This document shows, one piece after another, positions 33,731-43,039 of a stretch of 64,000 nucleotides of DNA. The notes beneath the pieces were generated by a model. The model did not search any database. It worked only from the letters and a program-made list of their open reading frames with translations, and had not been told where the DNA came from. The stretch covers positions 32,354-96,353 of the forward strand of contig JBAVYM010000007.1 in the NCBI GenBank assembly GCA_049698775.1. The letters run 5' to 3'. Both the position numbers and the translations under genes were made by a program. Source of the DNA: REEB76 sp049698775. GTDB taxonomy: Bacteria; Pseudomonadota; Gammaproteobacteria; Natronospirales; REEB76. Within the stretch, counting starts at the first letter, position 1, and each line of letters begins with the position of its first letter.

Positions 33731-33768
33731 TGCACCAATACGGTGCATACCTGCACCAACGCAGGTAA
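33731..33768. promoter_or_regulatory. NtrC enhancer sites upstream of glnA
   Basis: TGCACCAATACGGTGCA (33731-33747) is a near-perfect NtrC palindrome. A weaker second copy, TGCACCAACGCAGGTAA, begins 21 bases further out (33752-33768), two helical turns away. The strong site is centred about 95 bases upstream of the predicted sigma-54 start, the usual enhancer position for glnA. Confidence 0.85.
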
Positions 33769-33854
33769 ATAGCGGCTTGTGCCAGCGATTCTTTCGAGAG
33801 GTTATACTTGGCGGCCTTTGAGCCGGGCGGGACGCCAGCCGTTATCCTACAAAA

Positions 33855-34787
33855 ATGAGCGCCAGAATCCCCGCGACTTTCCAAGACTTGATTCTCGCCA
33901 TACAGCAATACTGGGCCCGTCAGGGCTGTGTGTTGCTGCAACCGCTCGACATGGAGGTGGGGGCGGGCACCTTCCATCCCGCCACCTTCCTGCGCGCCAT
34001 CGGACCCGAACCCTGGAGCGCGGCTTACGTGCAGCCGTGCCGGCGGCCCACCGACGGCCGCTACGGCGAAAACCCGAACCGCCTGCAGCATTACTTCCAG
34101 TTCCAAGTAATTATCAAACCCTCGCCGGATGATTTCCAGGAGCTGTATCTGGGTTCACTGAAAACATTGGGCCTTGATCCGTTGGTGCATGACATCCGCT
34201 TCGTCGAAGATAATTGGGAATCGCCCACACTCGGCGCCTGGGGACTCGGTTGGGAAGTGTGGTTGAACGGCATGGAAGTCAGCCAGTTCACCTATTTTCA
34301 GCAGGTGGGCGGACTCGAATGCCGGCCCGTGTCCGGCGAAATCACCTACGGTCTGGAACGCATCGCCATGTACCTGCAGGCGGTGGAAAACGTTTTTGAT
34401 CTGGTGTGGACAGACGGGCTGTTCGGTCGCGTGAAATACGGCGACGTGTTCCATCAGAACGAAGTGGAGCAATCCAGATACAACTTCGAAGAAGCAAATA
34501 CCGCGAACCTGTTTGCCGGGTTCGACATCTGCGAACAGGAATGCCGGCGTCTGCTGGAAAAGAATTTGCCGTTGCCGGCCTACGAACAAGTCCTGCAGGC
34601 ATCGCACACCTTCAATTTGCTGGATGCGCGTCACGCGATTTCCGTCACCGAGCGCCAACGCTTCATCCTCAGGGTACGCACACTTGCACGCGGAGTGGCC
34701 GAATCCTATTACCAGAGCCGCGAAGCGCTTGGCTTTCCCCTATTGCATGGGGCTGCGCCCAGGAATAAGAAACCTGCTCATGGTTAA
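33855..34787 (+). CDS. glyQ: Glycyl-tRNA synthetase alpha subunit
   Basis: A 310-residue catalytic subunit of the bacterial alpha2beta2 glycyl-tRNA synthetase. The class II motifs are visible: TFQDLILAIQQYWARQGCVL at the N-terminus, GAGTFHPATFLRAIGPEPW, RRPTDGRYGENPNRLQHYFQ and GGLECRPVSGEITYGLERIA. It diverges from glnA across the nitrogen-control region. A TATACT -10-like element lies at 33803-33808 without a good -35. It overlaps glyS by eight bases. Confidence 0.97.
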   Translation: MSARIPATFQDLILAIQQYWARQGCVLLQPLDMEVGAGTFHPATFLRAIGPEPWSAAYVQPCRRPTDGRYGENPNRLQHYFQFQVIIKPSPDDFQELYLGSLKTLGLDPLVHDIRFVEDNWESPTLGAWGLGWEVWLNGMEVSQFTYFQQVGGLECRPVSGEITYGLERIAMYLQAVENVFDLVWTDGLFGRVKYGDVFHQNEVEQSRYNFEEANTANLFAGFDICEQECRRLLEKNLPLPAYEQVLQASHTFNLLDARHAISVTERQRFILRVRTLARGVAESYYQSREALGFPLLHGAAPRNKKPAHG

Positions 34788-36891
34788 CAAAACTCCAACT
34801 GGCACCCAGCCTTTCCTGGTAGAGATCGGCACGGAGGAGCTACCGCCCAAGAGCTTGAAAGGTTTGGCAGAAGCTTTTCATCTCAACTTTCTTCTACAAC
34901 TTGTTGACAATTTGCTCTATCCAGAGCACCCATCAGAAGGTAAATCGTTTTTCTCGCCACGGCGACTTGCCATATACGTGCCTAGAATTCTCATCGCACA
35001 GGAAAACCGTACAAAAGAGCGTTTAGGTCCAACGGTGAGTGCGGCATTTGATGAGCAGGGTCGGCCAACAAAAGCAGCGGAGGGATTTGCGAAATCCTGC
35101 GGTGTGACCGTAAGTCAGTTGGAGCGCCGCGCCACCGACAAGGGCGAACGGCTCGCCTATACACAGAAACTCAAGGGCAAAACCGCTGCTGAACTGTTGC
35201 CAGAGATCGTGCGTCAGGCACTCGCGAAGCTACCCATCCCGAAACGCATGCGCTGGGGCGCGGGCGAGGTGGAATTCGTGCGACCGGTGCACTGGGTCGT
35301 GATGCTACTCGGCGACCGTGCGCTCAAAACCGAAATTCTCGGCGTGGTTTCCGGCAACAAAACCTATGGCCACCGCTTTCATCATCCCGCTACCATCACG
35401 CTCAAACGCCCGGCGGACTACCGCAAAACACTCGCCACCACCGGCAAAGTGCTGGTGGAAGATCGCGCGGGCACGCTGGCGAAAAAAATCGGCGCGCTCG
35501 TCACTCAGGCGGCGAAACGCGCGCGCGGCCATGCTCAACTGGACGAAGCACTGCTGGAAGAAGTGGCCGCGTTGGTGGAATGGCCGGTGCCGGTCACCGG
35601 CAGCTTTGATGAAAAATTCCTGGCGCTGCCGGATGAAGTCATCGTGGCGGTACTGGAAACCCAGCAGCGTTATTTCCCGCTGCGCGACGCGAAAGGCAAA
35701 TTGCTGCCGCGGTTTATCGCCATCAGCAACATCCAGAGCCGCAAACCGGCTGAGGTAAAGCACGGCAACGAACGCGTCATCGCGCCGCGGCTGACGGATG
35801 CCATGTTCTTCTGGGACAGCGACCGCAAGACGCAGCTCGAATCGCGCCTGCAGGAACTGGAACGCGTGACGTTCCAGAAGGGGCTCGGCAGTCTCGCCGA
35901 CAAGTCGCGGCGCGTGGCACGTTTGGCTGGAGAAATTGCTCGGGAAATTGGTGGCGACGCACAACTCGCGGAGCGGGCAGGGCGGCTCGCCAAATGCGAC
36001 CTCGTCACCGGCATGGTGGGCGAGTTCCCCGAATTGCAGGGCGTCATGGGAGGCTACTACGCGCGCCATGACGGCGAACCGGAGGAGGTGGCGCGTGCCA
36101 TCGCCGAACACTACCGGCCGCGCTTTGCCGGAGACGGACTGCCCGCAACAAAAACCGGCCAGGCACTAGCCATTGCCGACAAGCTCGATACCCTCGCCGG
36201 CATATTCGCCATCGGCCAGAAGCCCACGGGTGACAAGGATCCCTTCGGTCTGCGGCGCGCGGGCTTGGGTCTCATGCGCATCATCATTGAGCGGCAACTC
36301 AATTTGGTTTTAGCAGGATGGTTGCGCAACGCACTCCAAGCACAGCCTGCACAGATACAGAATCAAGAAGTGCTGATACCCGAAATATATGAATTCTTAC
36401 TAGACCGATTGCGAGTCTATTTCCTGGAAACGGGCATCCGTGCCGATGTATTTGAGGCGGTGCGCGCCCGCCATCCGGGGCAGCCTCTGGAGTTCCAGCG
36501 CCGCATACAGGCCTTGAATGCATTCCTGACGCTGCCCGAGGCGACCAGCCTCACAGTCGCCAACAACCGCATTGCCAACATCTTGCGTCAGGCGGGCAAA
36601 ATGGACGTGCGCGCGGTTGAAACGTCGAAGCTGCGGGAAGCAGCGGAAATATCCCTGCATACGCAAATCCAGCAATTGCAGCACGACATCCGACCGCTGC
36701 TGGCGGCCGGCGACTACACCGCAACCCTCAAAAAGCTCGTGGCATTGCGCGCTCCGGTGGATGCGTTCTTCGACAAGGTGCTGGTGATGGACAAGGATTC
36801 GGATATCCGCGCCAACCGCCTAGCGCTGCTCGCGGAACTATCCGGTCTTTTCCTGCACACCGCCGATCTGGCGCTAATCCAGACCGATTAA
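34780..36891 (+). CDS. glyS: Glycyl-tRNA synthetase beta subunit
   Basis: A 703-residue beta subunit needed for tRNA binding, starting FLVEIGTEELPPKSL and containing LPDEVIVAVLETQQRYFPLRD, the HD-like MGGYYARHDGE segment and the DALR anticodon-binding end. The ATG at 34780 falls inside glyQ. Two internal stretches (about 34800-35100 and 36290-36430) are visibly more AT-rich, with different codon choices from the rest of the gene, hinting at recombination between related alleles. The frame is intact. Confidence 0.96.
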   Translation: MVNKTPTGTQPFLVEIGTEELPPKSLKGLAEAFHLNFLLQLVDNLLYPEHPSEGKSFFSPRRLAIYVPRILIAQENRTKERLGPTVSAAFDEQGRPTKAAEGFAKSCGVTVSQLERRATDKGERLAYTQKLKGKTAAELLPEIVRQALAKLPIPKRMRWGAGEVEFVRPVHWVVMLLGDRALKTEILGVVSGNKTYGHRFHHPATITLKRPADYRKTLATTGKVLVEDRAGTLAKKIGALVTQAAKRARGHAQLDEALLEEVAALVEWPVPVTGSFDEKFLALPDEVIVAVLETQQRYFPLRDAKGKLLPRFIAISNIQSRKPAEVKHGNERVIAPRLTDAMFFWDSDRKTQLESRLQELERVTFQKGLGSLADKSRRVARLAGEIAREIGGDAQLAERAGRLAKCDLVTGMVGEFPELQGVMGGYYARHDGEPEEVARAIAEHYRPRFAGDGLPATKTGQALAIADKLDTLAGIFAIGQKPTGDKDPFGLRRAGLGLMRIIIERQLNLVLAGWLRNALQAQPAQIQNQEVLIPEIYEFLLDRLRVYFLETGIRADVFEAVRARHPGQPLEFQRRIQALNAFLTLPEATSLTVANNRIANILRQAGKMDVRAVETSKLREAAEISLHTQIQQLQHDIRPLLAAGDYTATLKKLVALRAPVDAFFDKVLVMDKDSDIRANRLALLAELSGLFLHTADLALIQTD

Positions 36892-36895
36892 GCTC

Positions 36896-37441
36896 ATGCG
36901 GCTGGTAGTGCTCGACCGCGACGGCGTCATCAATTACGACTCCGACGCCTACATCAAATCGCCCGAGGAATGGATTCCGATTCCCGGCAGTCTCGATGCC
37001 ATCGCGCGATTGCACCGCGCTGGTTTCACGGTTGTAGTCGCCACCAACCAGGCGGGTGTTGGGCGCGGTTTGTTTGATCTCGCAACCCTGGAAGCGATCC
37101 ATCACAAAATGCGTACCGCCGTCGAACAGGCGGGGGGTAAACTGGACAGCATTTTTGTCTGTCCGCACGCGCCCTGGGACAACTGCGACTGCCGCAAACC
37201 CAAACCTGGCTTGCTCAAACAAATCGCCGAGCGCTTTCACATCAGCTTGCAAGGCGTGCCGGTGATTGGCGACTCGTTGAGAGACATTGAGGCCGCCGAA
37301 AGCGTCGGCGCCCGTCCGCTGCTGGTGCGCAGCGGTTACGGCGAAAAAACGCTTGCGAACCTGGATGTCCCACGCAGAGTGGAGGTATTTGCCGATCTGG
37401 CAGCGGCCGCCGCATATTTACTGCGCGAGTCCAGACCATGA
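36896..37441 (+). CDS. gmhB: D-glycero-beta-D-manno-heptose 1,7-bisphosphate 7-phosphatase
   Basis: A 181-residue HAD phosphatase making heptose 1-phosphate for the lipopolysaccharide core. It has the nucleophile motif VVLDRDGVIN, VVATNQAGVGRG, the zinc-binding loop CPHAPWDNCDCRKPKPG that separates GmhB from other HADs, and IGDSLRDIEAA. Four bases follow the glyS stop and the end overlaps plsC, forming a glyQ-glyS-gmhB-plsC operon. Confidence 0.95.
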   Translation: MRLVVLDRDGVINYDSDAYIKSPEEWIPIPGSLDAIARLHRAGFTVVVATNQAGVGRGLFDLATLEAIHHKMRTAVEQAGGKLDSIFVCPHAPWDNCDCRKPKPGLLKQIAERFHISLQGVPVIGDSLRDIEAAESVGARPLLVRSGYGEKTLANLDVPRRVEVFADLAAAAAYLLRESRP

Positions 37442-38193
37442 TGTGGCTGCGCTCACTCGCTTACAACATTTTCATGGTGCTCACGGCTGGGCTGTTCAGC
37501 ATTCCGGTGGCACTGGTCGCGCCGTTTCCGTTCGGCAAACGCTTCGGCCATTGGATCGCACGTCAATGGGTGGTCTGGCAGTTTTTCATGCTCAGGCATT
37601 TGTGCCGGCTGACCTATCGGGTGCAGGGCCTCGCGAACATTCCGCACGAAAACGCCATCACCTACTGGAAACACCAGTCCACCTGGGAAACCATGGCGCA
37701 GTTGCTGATTTTTCCGGCCCAGAGCTGGGTGCTGAAACGGGAATTGCTGTGGCTGCCGCTGGTGGGCCAGGCGATCTATGCACTCGAACCCATCGCCATC
37801 AACCGCAAGGCCGGGCATACCGCCGTGAAACAGGTACTGGAGATGGGCCAGAAACGGCTCAATGCCGGATTGTGGATGGCGATTTTCCCGGAAGGCACGC
37901 GTATGCCACCCGGCACCACGCGCCGCTATGGGCTCTCGGGCGCGCTGCTGGCGGAAATAACCGGCAAGCCGATCATTCCTGTGGCGCACAATGCCGGCGA
38001 CTACTGGAAGCGTAATGCATTTTTGAAATACCCCGGCAGCGTGCAGGTACGCATCGGCAAGCCCGTATATGCAAATGGCCGTCGTCCCGAGGAAATAAAC
38101 ACAGAGATTCAGGATTGGATAGAGGCGCAGATGAAAGAGATCAGCCCCGGTTATACAGGAGTCATGCACGAGCGCAAAACGGGCAAAAGTTAA
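37438..38193 (+). CDS. plsC: 1-acyl-sn-glycerol-3-phosphate acyltransferase
   Basis: A 251-residue membrane-associated acyltransferase of phospholipid synthesis. An N-terminal hydrophobic region precedes the active-site motif KHQSTWE (an H-x4-E variant of the usual H-x4-D, common in this branch of the family), IAINRKAG, FPEGTRMPPG and IIPVAHNAG. It starts in an ATGA overlap with gmhB and converges on gyrB with a four-base overlap. Confidence 0.93.
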   Translation: MMWLRSLAYNIFMVLTAGLFSIPVALVAPFPFGKRFGHWIARQWVVWQFFMLRHLCRLTYRVQGLANIPHENAITYWKHQSTWETMAQLLIFPAQSWVLKRELLWLPLVGQAIYALEPIAINRKAGHTAVKQVLEMGQKRLNAGLWMAIFPEGTRMPPGTTRRYGLSGALLAEITGKPIIPVAHNAGDYWKRNAFLKYPGSVQVRIGKPVYANGRRPEEINTEIQDWIEAQMKEISPGYTGVMHERKTGKS

Positions 38194-40607
38194 ACGTCCA
38201 GGTTCGCCACTTCCAAGGCATTCTTCTCGATAAATTCGCGGCGCGGCTCAACTGCATCACCCATGAGTGTGGCGAATACATCATCGGCGCTGCGTGCGTC
38301 CTCGATGCGGACACGCAGCATGCGGCGCGTTTCCGTATTCATGGTGGTTTCCCATAATTGTTCCGGATTCATCTCGCCCAAGCCCTTGTAACGCTGGATA
38401 GCCTGACCGCGTTTGGCTTCGTCAATCAGCCAGTTCATGGCTTGTTTGAAGCTCGCTACGTCCTGGCGGCGCTCGCCGCGGATGATATGGGCGCCTTCGC
38501 CGACGAGGCCGTCCAACTGTTGCGCCAATGCCGCGATGTTCTTGTACTCGCCTGAAGCAAAGAATTCGCGGTGGATCATTTTATCGGTGGACAATCCATG
38601 ATGCGTGCGCGTGATCTTCAGGCTCGGCACTTCGCGGCTGGCTTCCTTGTGCAGCGCAATACGGTAGCGCGTGCCACTGCCATCGTCGGCATTCAGCCGT
38701 GCTTCCAGAGTTTTGGCCCAGGCGGTAAGCCAGACCTGATCGGTGAATTGATCCGTCGTCACCATGGGTACGTACAGCAATTTTTCCAAAACCCGTTCGT
38801 CGTAACGCCGCGCCCAGCGTTGCATCATGGCCAGCACCTGCATGTATTTCGCGGCGAGTGTTTCCAGCGCCGCACCGCTCATGGCCGGAGCAGTTGCGTT
38901 CACGTGCAGATGCGCGTCCTCGGTGGCTGAATGCAGCAGTAAAGTGTTGAGCTCCGCATCGTCCTTCACATACTGTTCCTGCTTGCCGCGTTTCACTTTG
39001 TAAAGTGGCGGCTGCGCGATGTATATATGGCCGCGAACGATAAGCTCCTGCATCTGACGGTAGAAAAAGGTCAACAACAAGGTACGAATGTGTGAGCCGT
39101 CCACGTCCGCATCGGTCATGATGATGATGCGGTGATAGCGCAGTTTGTCTATGTTGAATTCTTCCTTGCCGATGCCACAGCCGAGCGCGGTGATGAGCGT
39201 GCCCACTTCCGCCGATGACAGCATCTTGTCGAAACGGGCTTTCTCCACGTTCAGGATTTTGCCTTTGAGCGGCAGAATCGCCTGGTATTTACGGTCACGG
39301 CCCTGTTTTGCGGATCCGCCGGCGGAATCGCCCTCTACCAGGAACAGTTCTGAAAGTGCCGGATCGCGTTCCTGACAGTCCGCGAGTTTGCCGGGCAGGC
39401 CGGCGACATCCAGTGCGCCCTTGCGGCGTGTCATTTCGCGGGCCTTGCGTGCGGCTTCGCGGGCGCGTGCGGCATCAATCACCTTGCCGATGACGATTTT
39501 TGCTTCGCCCGGTTTTTCCAGGAGAAATTCCTCAAACTTTTCCGCCATGAGCGATTCCACCACGCCCTTGACCTCCGATGAAACCAGTTTGTCTTTGGTC
39601 TGCGAGGAGAATTTTGGATCCGGCAGCTTGACCGAGAGGATGGCGGTCAGTCCCTCGCGTGCGTCATCGCCGGTCATGGGGATTTTTTCTTTCTTCGACC
39701 AGCCTTGTGCTTCGATATAATTGTTGATGGTGCGGGTCAACGCAGCACGAAAGCCGGCCAAATGCGTGCCACCATCCCGTTGCGGAATGTTATTGGTAAA
39801 GCAATACACGGTTTCCTGGTAGGAATCATTCCATTGCAACGCGACCTCCACCGCGATGCGTTCACGTTCGGCGAGAAAATGGAATTCGCTTTCGTGGATC
39901 GCGGTCTTGTTGCGGTTCAGGTATTGCACGAAGGCCTTGATGCCGCCTTCATACTGGAATACATCATGTTTATCCGCGCGCTGGTCGTGCAGCAATATCC
40001 GCACACCGGAATTCAGAAACGACAGTTCCTGCAGTCGCCGCGCCAGGATGTCGTAATTGAACTGAATGTGGGTGAACACCTTGGCACTGGGCTTGAAACG
40101 GATTTCGGTACTGGTGCCTTGCGCTTCGCCGATGACTCGCAAGGGATAAACCGGGTCGCCGTTGCGGTATTCCTGCTCGTAGAGCTTGCCATCGCGTTTT
40201 ATGAGCAGGTGCAGATGCTCAGACAAGGCATTGACCACTGACACACCCACACCATGCAGACCGCCTGAGACCTTGTAGGAGTTGTCATCGAACTTTCCGC
40301 CAGCATGCAGCACAGTCATGATGACTTCGGCGGCAGAACGCCCCTCTTCCTTGTGCAAATCCACGGGTATGCCACGGCCGTTGTCTATGACGGTAACGGA
40401 CTCATCCTCATGAATCGTAACGGAAATTTCCGAGCAATAGCCTGCCAAGGCTTCATCAACGGAATTGTCCACCACCTCAAAAACCATGTGATGGAGGCCT
40501 GTGCCGTCATCGGTATCGCCGATGTACATCCCGGGCCGTTTACGGACGGCGTCGAGCCCCTTTAAGACCTTGATATTGCTGGAATCGTAGCGTTTATTCT
40601 CGGGCAT
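38190..40607 (-). CDS. gyrB: DNA gyrase subunit B
   Basis: An 805-residue type II topoisomerase subunit. ATPase features (EVVDNSVDEALAG, DNGRGIPVD, GGLHGVGVSVVNALS), the transducer (KLPDPKFSSQTKDKLVSSEV), and the Toprim motifs EGDSAGGSAKQGRDR and DADVDGSHI are all intact, and the tail RYKGLGEMNPEQLWETTM is typical. The ATG at 40607 gives the family start PENKRYDSS. It ends the dnaA-dnaN-recF-gyrB series on this strand. Confidence 0.97.
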   Translation of the reverse strand: MPENKRYDSSNIKVLKGLDAVRKRPGMYIGDTDDGTGLHHMVFEVVDNSVDEALAGYCSEISVTIHEDESVTVIDNGRGIPVDLHKEEGRSAAEVIMTVLHAGGKFDDNSYKVSGGLHGVGVSVVNALSEHLHLLIKRDGKLYEQEYRNGDPVYPLRVIGEAQGTSTEIRFKPSAKVFTHIQFNYDILARRLQELSFLNSGVRILLHDQRADKHDVFQYEGGIKAFVQYLNRNKTAIHESEFHFLAERERIAVEVALQWNDSYQETVYCFTNNIPQRDGGTHLAGFRAALTRTINNYIEAQGWSKKEKIPMTGDDAREGLTAILSVKLPDPKFSSQTKDKLVSSEVKGVVESLMAEKFEEFLLEKPGEAKIVIGKVIDAARAREAARKAREMTRRKGALDVAGLPGKLADCQERDPALSELFLVEGDSAGGSAKQGRDRKYQAILPLKGKILNVEKARFDKMLSSAEVGTLITALGCGIGKEEFNIDKLRYHRIIIMTDADVDGSHIRTLLLTFFYRQMQELIVRGHIYIAQPPLYKVKRGKQEQYVKDDAELNTLLLHSATEDAHLHVNATAPAMSGAALETLAAKYMQVLAMMQRWARRYDERVLEKLLYVPMVTTDQFTDQVWLTAWAKTLEARLNADDGSGTRYRIALHKEASREVPSLKITRTHHGLSTDKMIHREFFASGEYKNIAALAQQLDGLVGEGAHIIRGERRQDVASFKQAMNWLIDEAKRGQAIQRYKGLGEMNPEQLWETTMNTETRRMLRVRIEDARSADDVFATLMGDAVEPRREFIEKNALEVANLDV

Positions 40608-40634
40608 AACGGCAGGCATCCGGACGGGCTGGGA

Positions 40635-41705
40635 TTATACCATTTCGCGTATTTCTCCCTGTTTCACGTGGAACACCGATGCCGCCTTCCGGGCAATCGA
40701 GGCGGGAGGTTCGATGGCAGTCATGCAAATCTGGGCGTCCGTTTCTTCGACTTTCTCCATAAATCGCCTCAAGTGTTCTGCGTCCAGTTCTGCTGCCAGA
40801 TCATCCAGTAACAAAGTACAAACGTGCCCCGTCAACTCTTTGTACACCGCTGCCTGGGCCAGCAATAAGGCACCAGCCAAGGCCTTCTCTTGGCCACGGG
40901 ATGCCCATTCCTGAGCCGCTTTCCCGTTAATTCTGATCAACATCTCAGCGCGATGCGGACCTGCCTGGGTCCTGCCTGCCAGACGGTCACCTTTGGCGCC
41001 TGCCCGCAGAGCATCCATCAAGCTCTGCGCCTCCGGCCAGCCTGGCCGGTATTCGAGGCTAATCTCGGTGCCACCCAGAGCTTGGCTCGCCCAAGCCGTG
41101 GCGGTAACCGACATGCTCGCCATATAGCGGCGTCTAAAGGCATCCAATGCCTCACCGGTGGAGACCAATTCGCTATCCCAACTTGTCACCTCTTTCTGAG
41201 ATCTTCCGGTACGCAACGCCGTATTGCGTTGCCGCCGCGCCCGCTGGTAGCGACGCCAAACCTGAAAAAAGCCTGGTTCCACGTGAAACACGCCCCAATC
41301 CAGAAACTGACGCCGTTGCCGCGGGCCGTTACGAACAAGCTGGTAAGCGTGGTTATCTATCAACTGGACTGGAAAAATCTCCGCCAGTTGTGCCAGATTC
41401 TCCGGGGTCTCGCCCGCAATTTTTGCGTGCAGTTCTCCGTTCCTCCGAACCAAGCCGATTGGGATGGGTGCAGTGGGGCCGCTTATTTCGCCCGCGAGCC
41501 GGAATTCAACAAAATTTGTTTGAATCGCATTTTCCAGACGGGCCGTTCGGAAGGAGCGACCGCGGCTCAGCAGAAAAATTGCTTCCAACAGACTGGTCTT
41601 GCCGGAAGCATTTTGACCAACGATGAGATTGAAACCAGGAGCGAACCGGAGATCAGCGGCAGCAAAACAGCGGAATTGTCGCAAGGACAGACACAATAAA
41701 CCCAT
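40635..41705 (-). CDS. recF: DNA replication and repair protein RecF
   Basis: A 356-residue SMC-like ATPase that helps load RecA at single-strand gaps. Walker A is GQNASGKTSLLEAI, the signature region reads SRGQEKALAGALLLAQ, and Walker B is LLLDDLAAELD. It lies 12 bases after dnaN and 27 bases before gyrB, the standard arrangement. Confidence 0.95.
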   Translation of the reverse strand: MGLLCLSLRQFRCFAAADLRFAPGFNLIVGQNASGKTSLLEAIFLLSRGRSFRTARLENAIQTNFVEFRLAGEISGPTAPIPIGLVRRNGELHAKIAGETPENLAQLAEIFPVQLIDNHAYQLVRNGPRQRRQFLDWGVFHVEPGFFQVWRRYQRARRQRNTALRTGRSQKEVTSWDSELVSTGEALDAFRRRYMASMSVTATAWASQALGGTEISLEYRPGWPEAQSLMDALRAGAKGDRLAGRTQAGPHRAEMLIRINGKAAQEWASRGQEKALAGALLLAQAAVYKELTGHVCTLLLDDLAAELDAEHLRRFMEKVEETDAQICMTAIEPPASIARKAASVFHVKQGEIREMV

Positions 41706-41717
41706 AATGACCGCAGG

Positions 41718-42818
41718 TCAGAGACGCATAGGCATGACAACGTAACGGCAATGCTCATCTTCGGGCGCGCGTATCAGGCAGCTACTGTTCGCATCGGTGA
41801 GCGTGATGTGAACCTGCTCACTATCCAACGCGGACAGGGCATCCAATAAATAACTCACGTTAAAACCGATCTCCAGTTCGCTGCCCTGATACTGGATTTC
41901 CACTTCATCTTCGGCTTCTTCTTGCTCTGGGTTATGCGCAAGCACTTTTAGATGCTTGGATGCCAGTTGTAAACGTACTCCACGGTATTTTTCGTTGGAA
42001 AGAATGGCGGCTCGGTTCAAGGCTTCCCGTAGCAGCAGCCGGTTGGCTGTCACTATCTTGTCGCCACCCTTTGGAACAACTCGCTCGTACTCCGGGAAAC
42101 GTCCATCTATCAGCTTCGATGTGAAGCGAATTCCTGGCAACTGGACACGAACATGATTTGTGCCAAATTCAATTTTTGCTTCTATTTCGTTATCTCCCAG
42201 CAAACGCTGTAGTTCCAGCACCCCTTTACGCGGCACAATCACCTGCTGAGCGGTACCCTCTTCCAATCCGGCTTTCAGGTCACATAAGGCTAAACGGTGG
42301 CCATCGGTAGCCACGGCCCGGAGGTGCTTTTCACCGATTTCCAGCAACAAGCCGTTTAGGTAATAGCGGACATCCTGTTGAGCCATGGAAAAGGCTGTGC
42401 CAGCGAGGATCTCACTCAAGGCCTTCTGCGGCACAGAGAAACTGCGCTGCGCGTGAATATCCTCCACCGCGGGGAAATCTGCAGCAGGCAACGTCGCCAA
42501 ACTGAAGCGACTGCGACCAGAACGCAGAATGAGCTTCTCCTTGTCCACCTGCACAGCAATCTTCACCCCTTCCGGCAAGGCCCGGCAGATGTCCAAGAGC
42601 TTGCGCGCCGGAACGGTGATTTCACCGCTTTCTTGTACTTCTATCGCCGCATCGGCCACCAATTCCACTTCCATATCCGTGGCGGTAACCGATAAGCCTT
42701 TGCCATTTGCAACCAGCAGAACATTGGCCAGGATGGGCATAGTTTGGCGTCTTTCCACCACACCGGCTACGGTTTGAATCGGGACAAGCAAGGTGTCGCG
42801 GAGCGTCTCGAATTTCAT
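41718..42818 (-). CDS. dnaN: DNA polymerase III beta sliding clamp
   Basis: A 366-residue clamp with three repeats of the beta-clamp fold: MKFETLRDTLLVPIQTVAGVVERRQTMPIL at the start, GLLLEIGEKHLRAVATDGHRLA in the middle and the C-terminal YVVMPMRL that contributes to the partner-binding pocket. It forms a ring around DNA and tethers polymerase III. It follows dnaA across an AT-rich, DnaA-box-containing gap. Confidence 0.97.
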   Translation of the reverse strand: MKFETLRDTLLVPIQTVAGVVERRQTMPILANVLLVANGKGLSVTATDMEVELVADAAIEVQESGEITVPARKLLDICRALPEGVKIAVQVDKEKLILRSGRSRFSLATLPAADFPAVEDIHAQRSFSVPQKALSEILAGTAFSMAQQDVRYYLNGLLLEIGEKHLRAVATDGHRLALCDLKAGLEEGTAQQVIVPRKGVLELQRLLGDNEIEAKIEFGTNHVRVQLPGIRFTSKLIDGRFPEYERVVPKGGDKIVTANRLLLREALNRAAILSNEKYRGVRLQLASKHLKVLAHNPEQEEAEDEVEIQYQGSELEIGFNVSYLLDALSALDSEQVHITLTDANSSCLIRAPEDEHCRYVVMPMRL

Positions 42819-43039
42819 TTATCCACCTAGTCTCTTATTAAGGTTAGAAAGAAGATACCTAAAATCTGTAATAATAACTATTACCGTGAAATGAACTTTT
42901 GTTGTAATTTTACATTATAATTCAATGGCTTATAGAATATTAAACCTGTTGGATAGCGGTCTGGAAACTATGAGCCTGCTGTTTGTGGAGTGGGGATGGT
43001 TTCTGACTCCGGCATTCCGTTACAGCTTATCCACAGCCA
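42819..43039. other. Candidate replication origin (dnaA-dnaN gap)
   Basis: A perfect DnaA box TTATCCACA at 43027-43035 and a one-mismatch box TTATCCACC at 42819-42827 flank a strikingly AT-rich stretch (about 42835-42945) that would serve as the unwinding element. Gene polarity (minus genes to the left, plus genes to the right of dnaA) places the origin in this area. The dnaA-rpmH gap, with its own perfect box at 44470, is the alternative. Confidence 0.6.
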
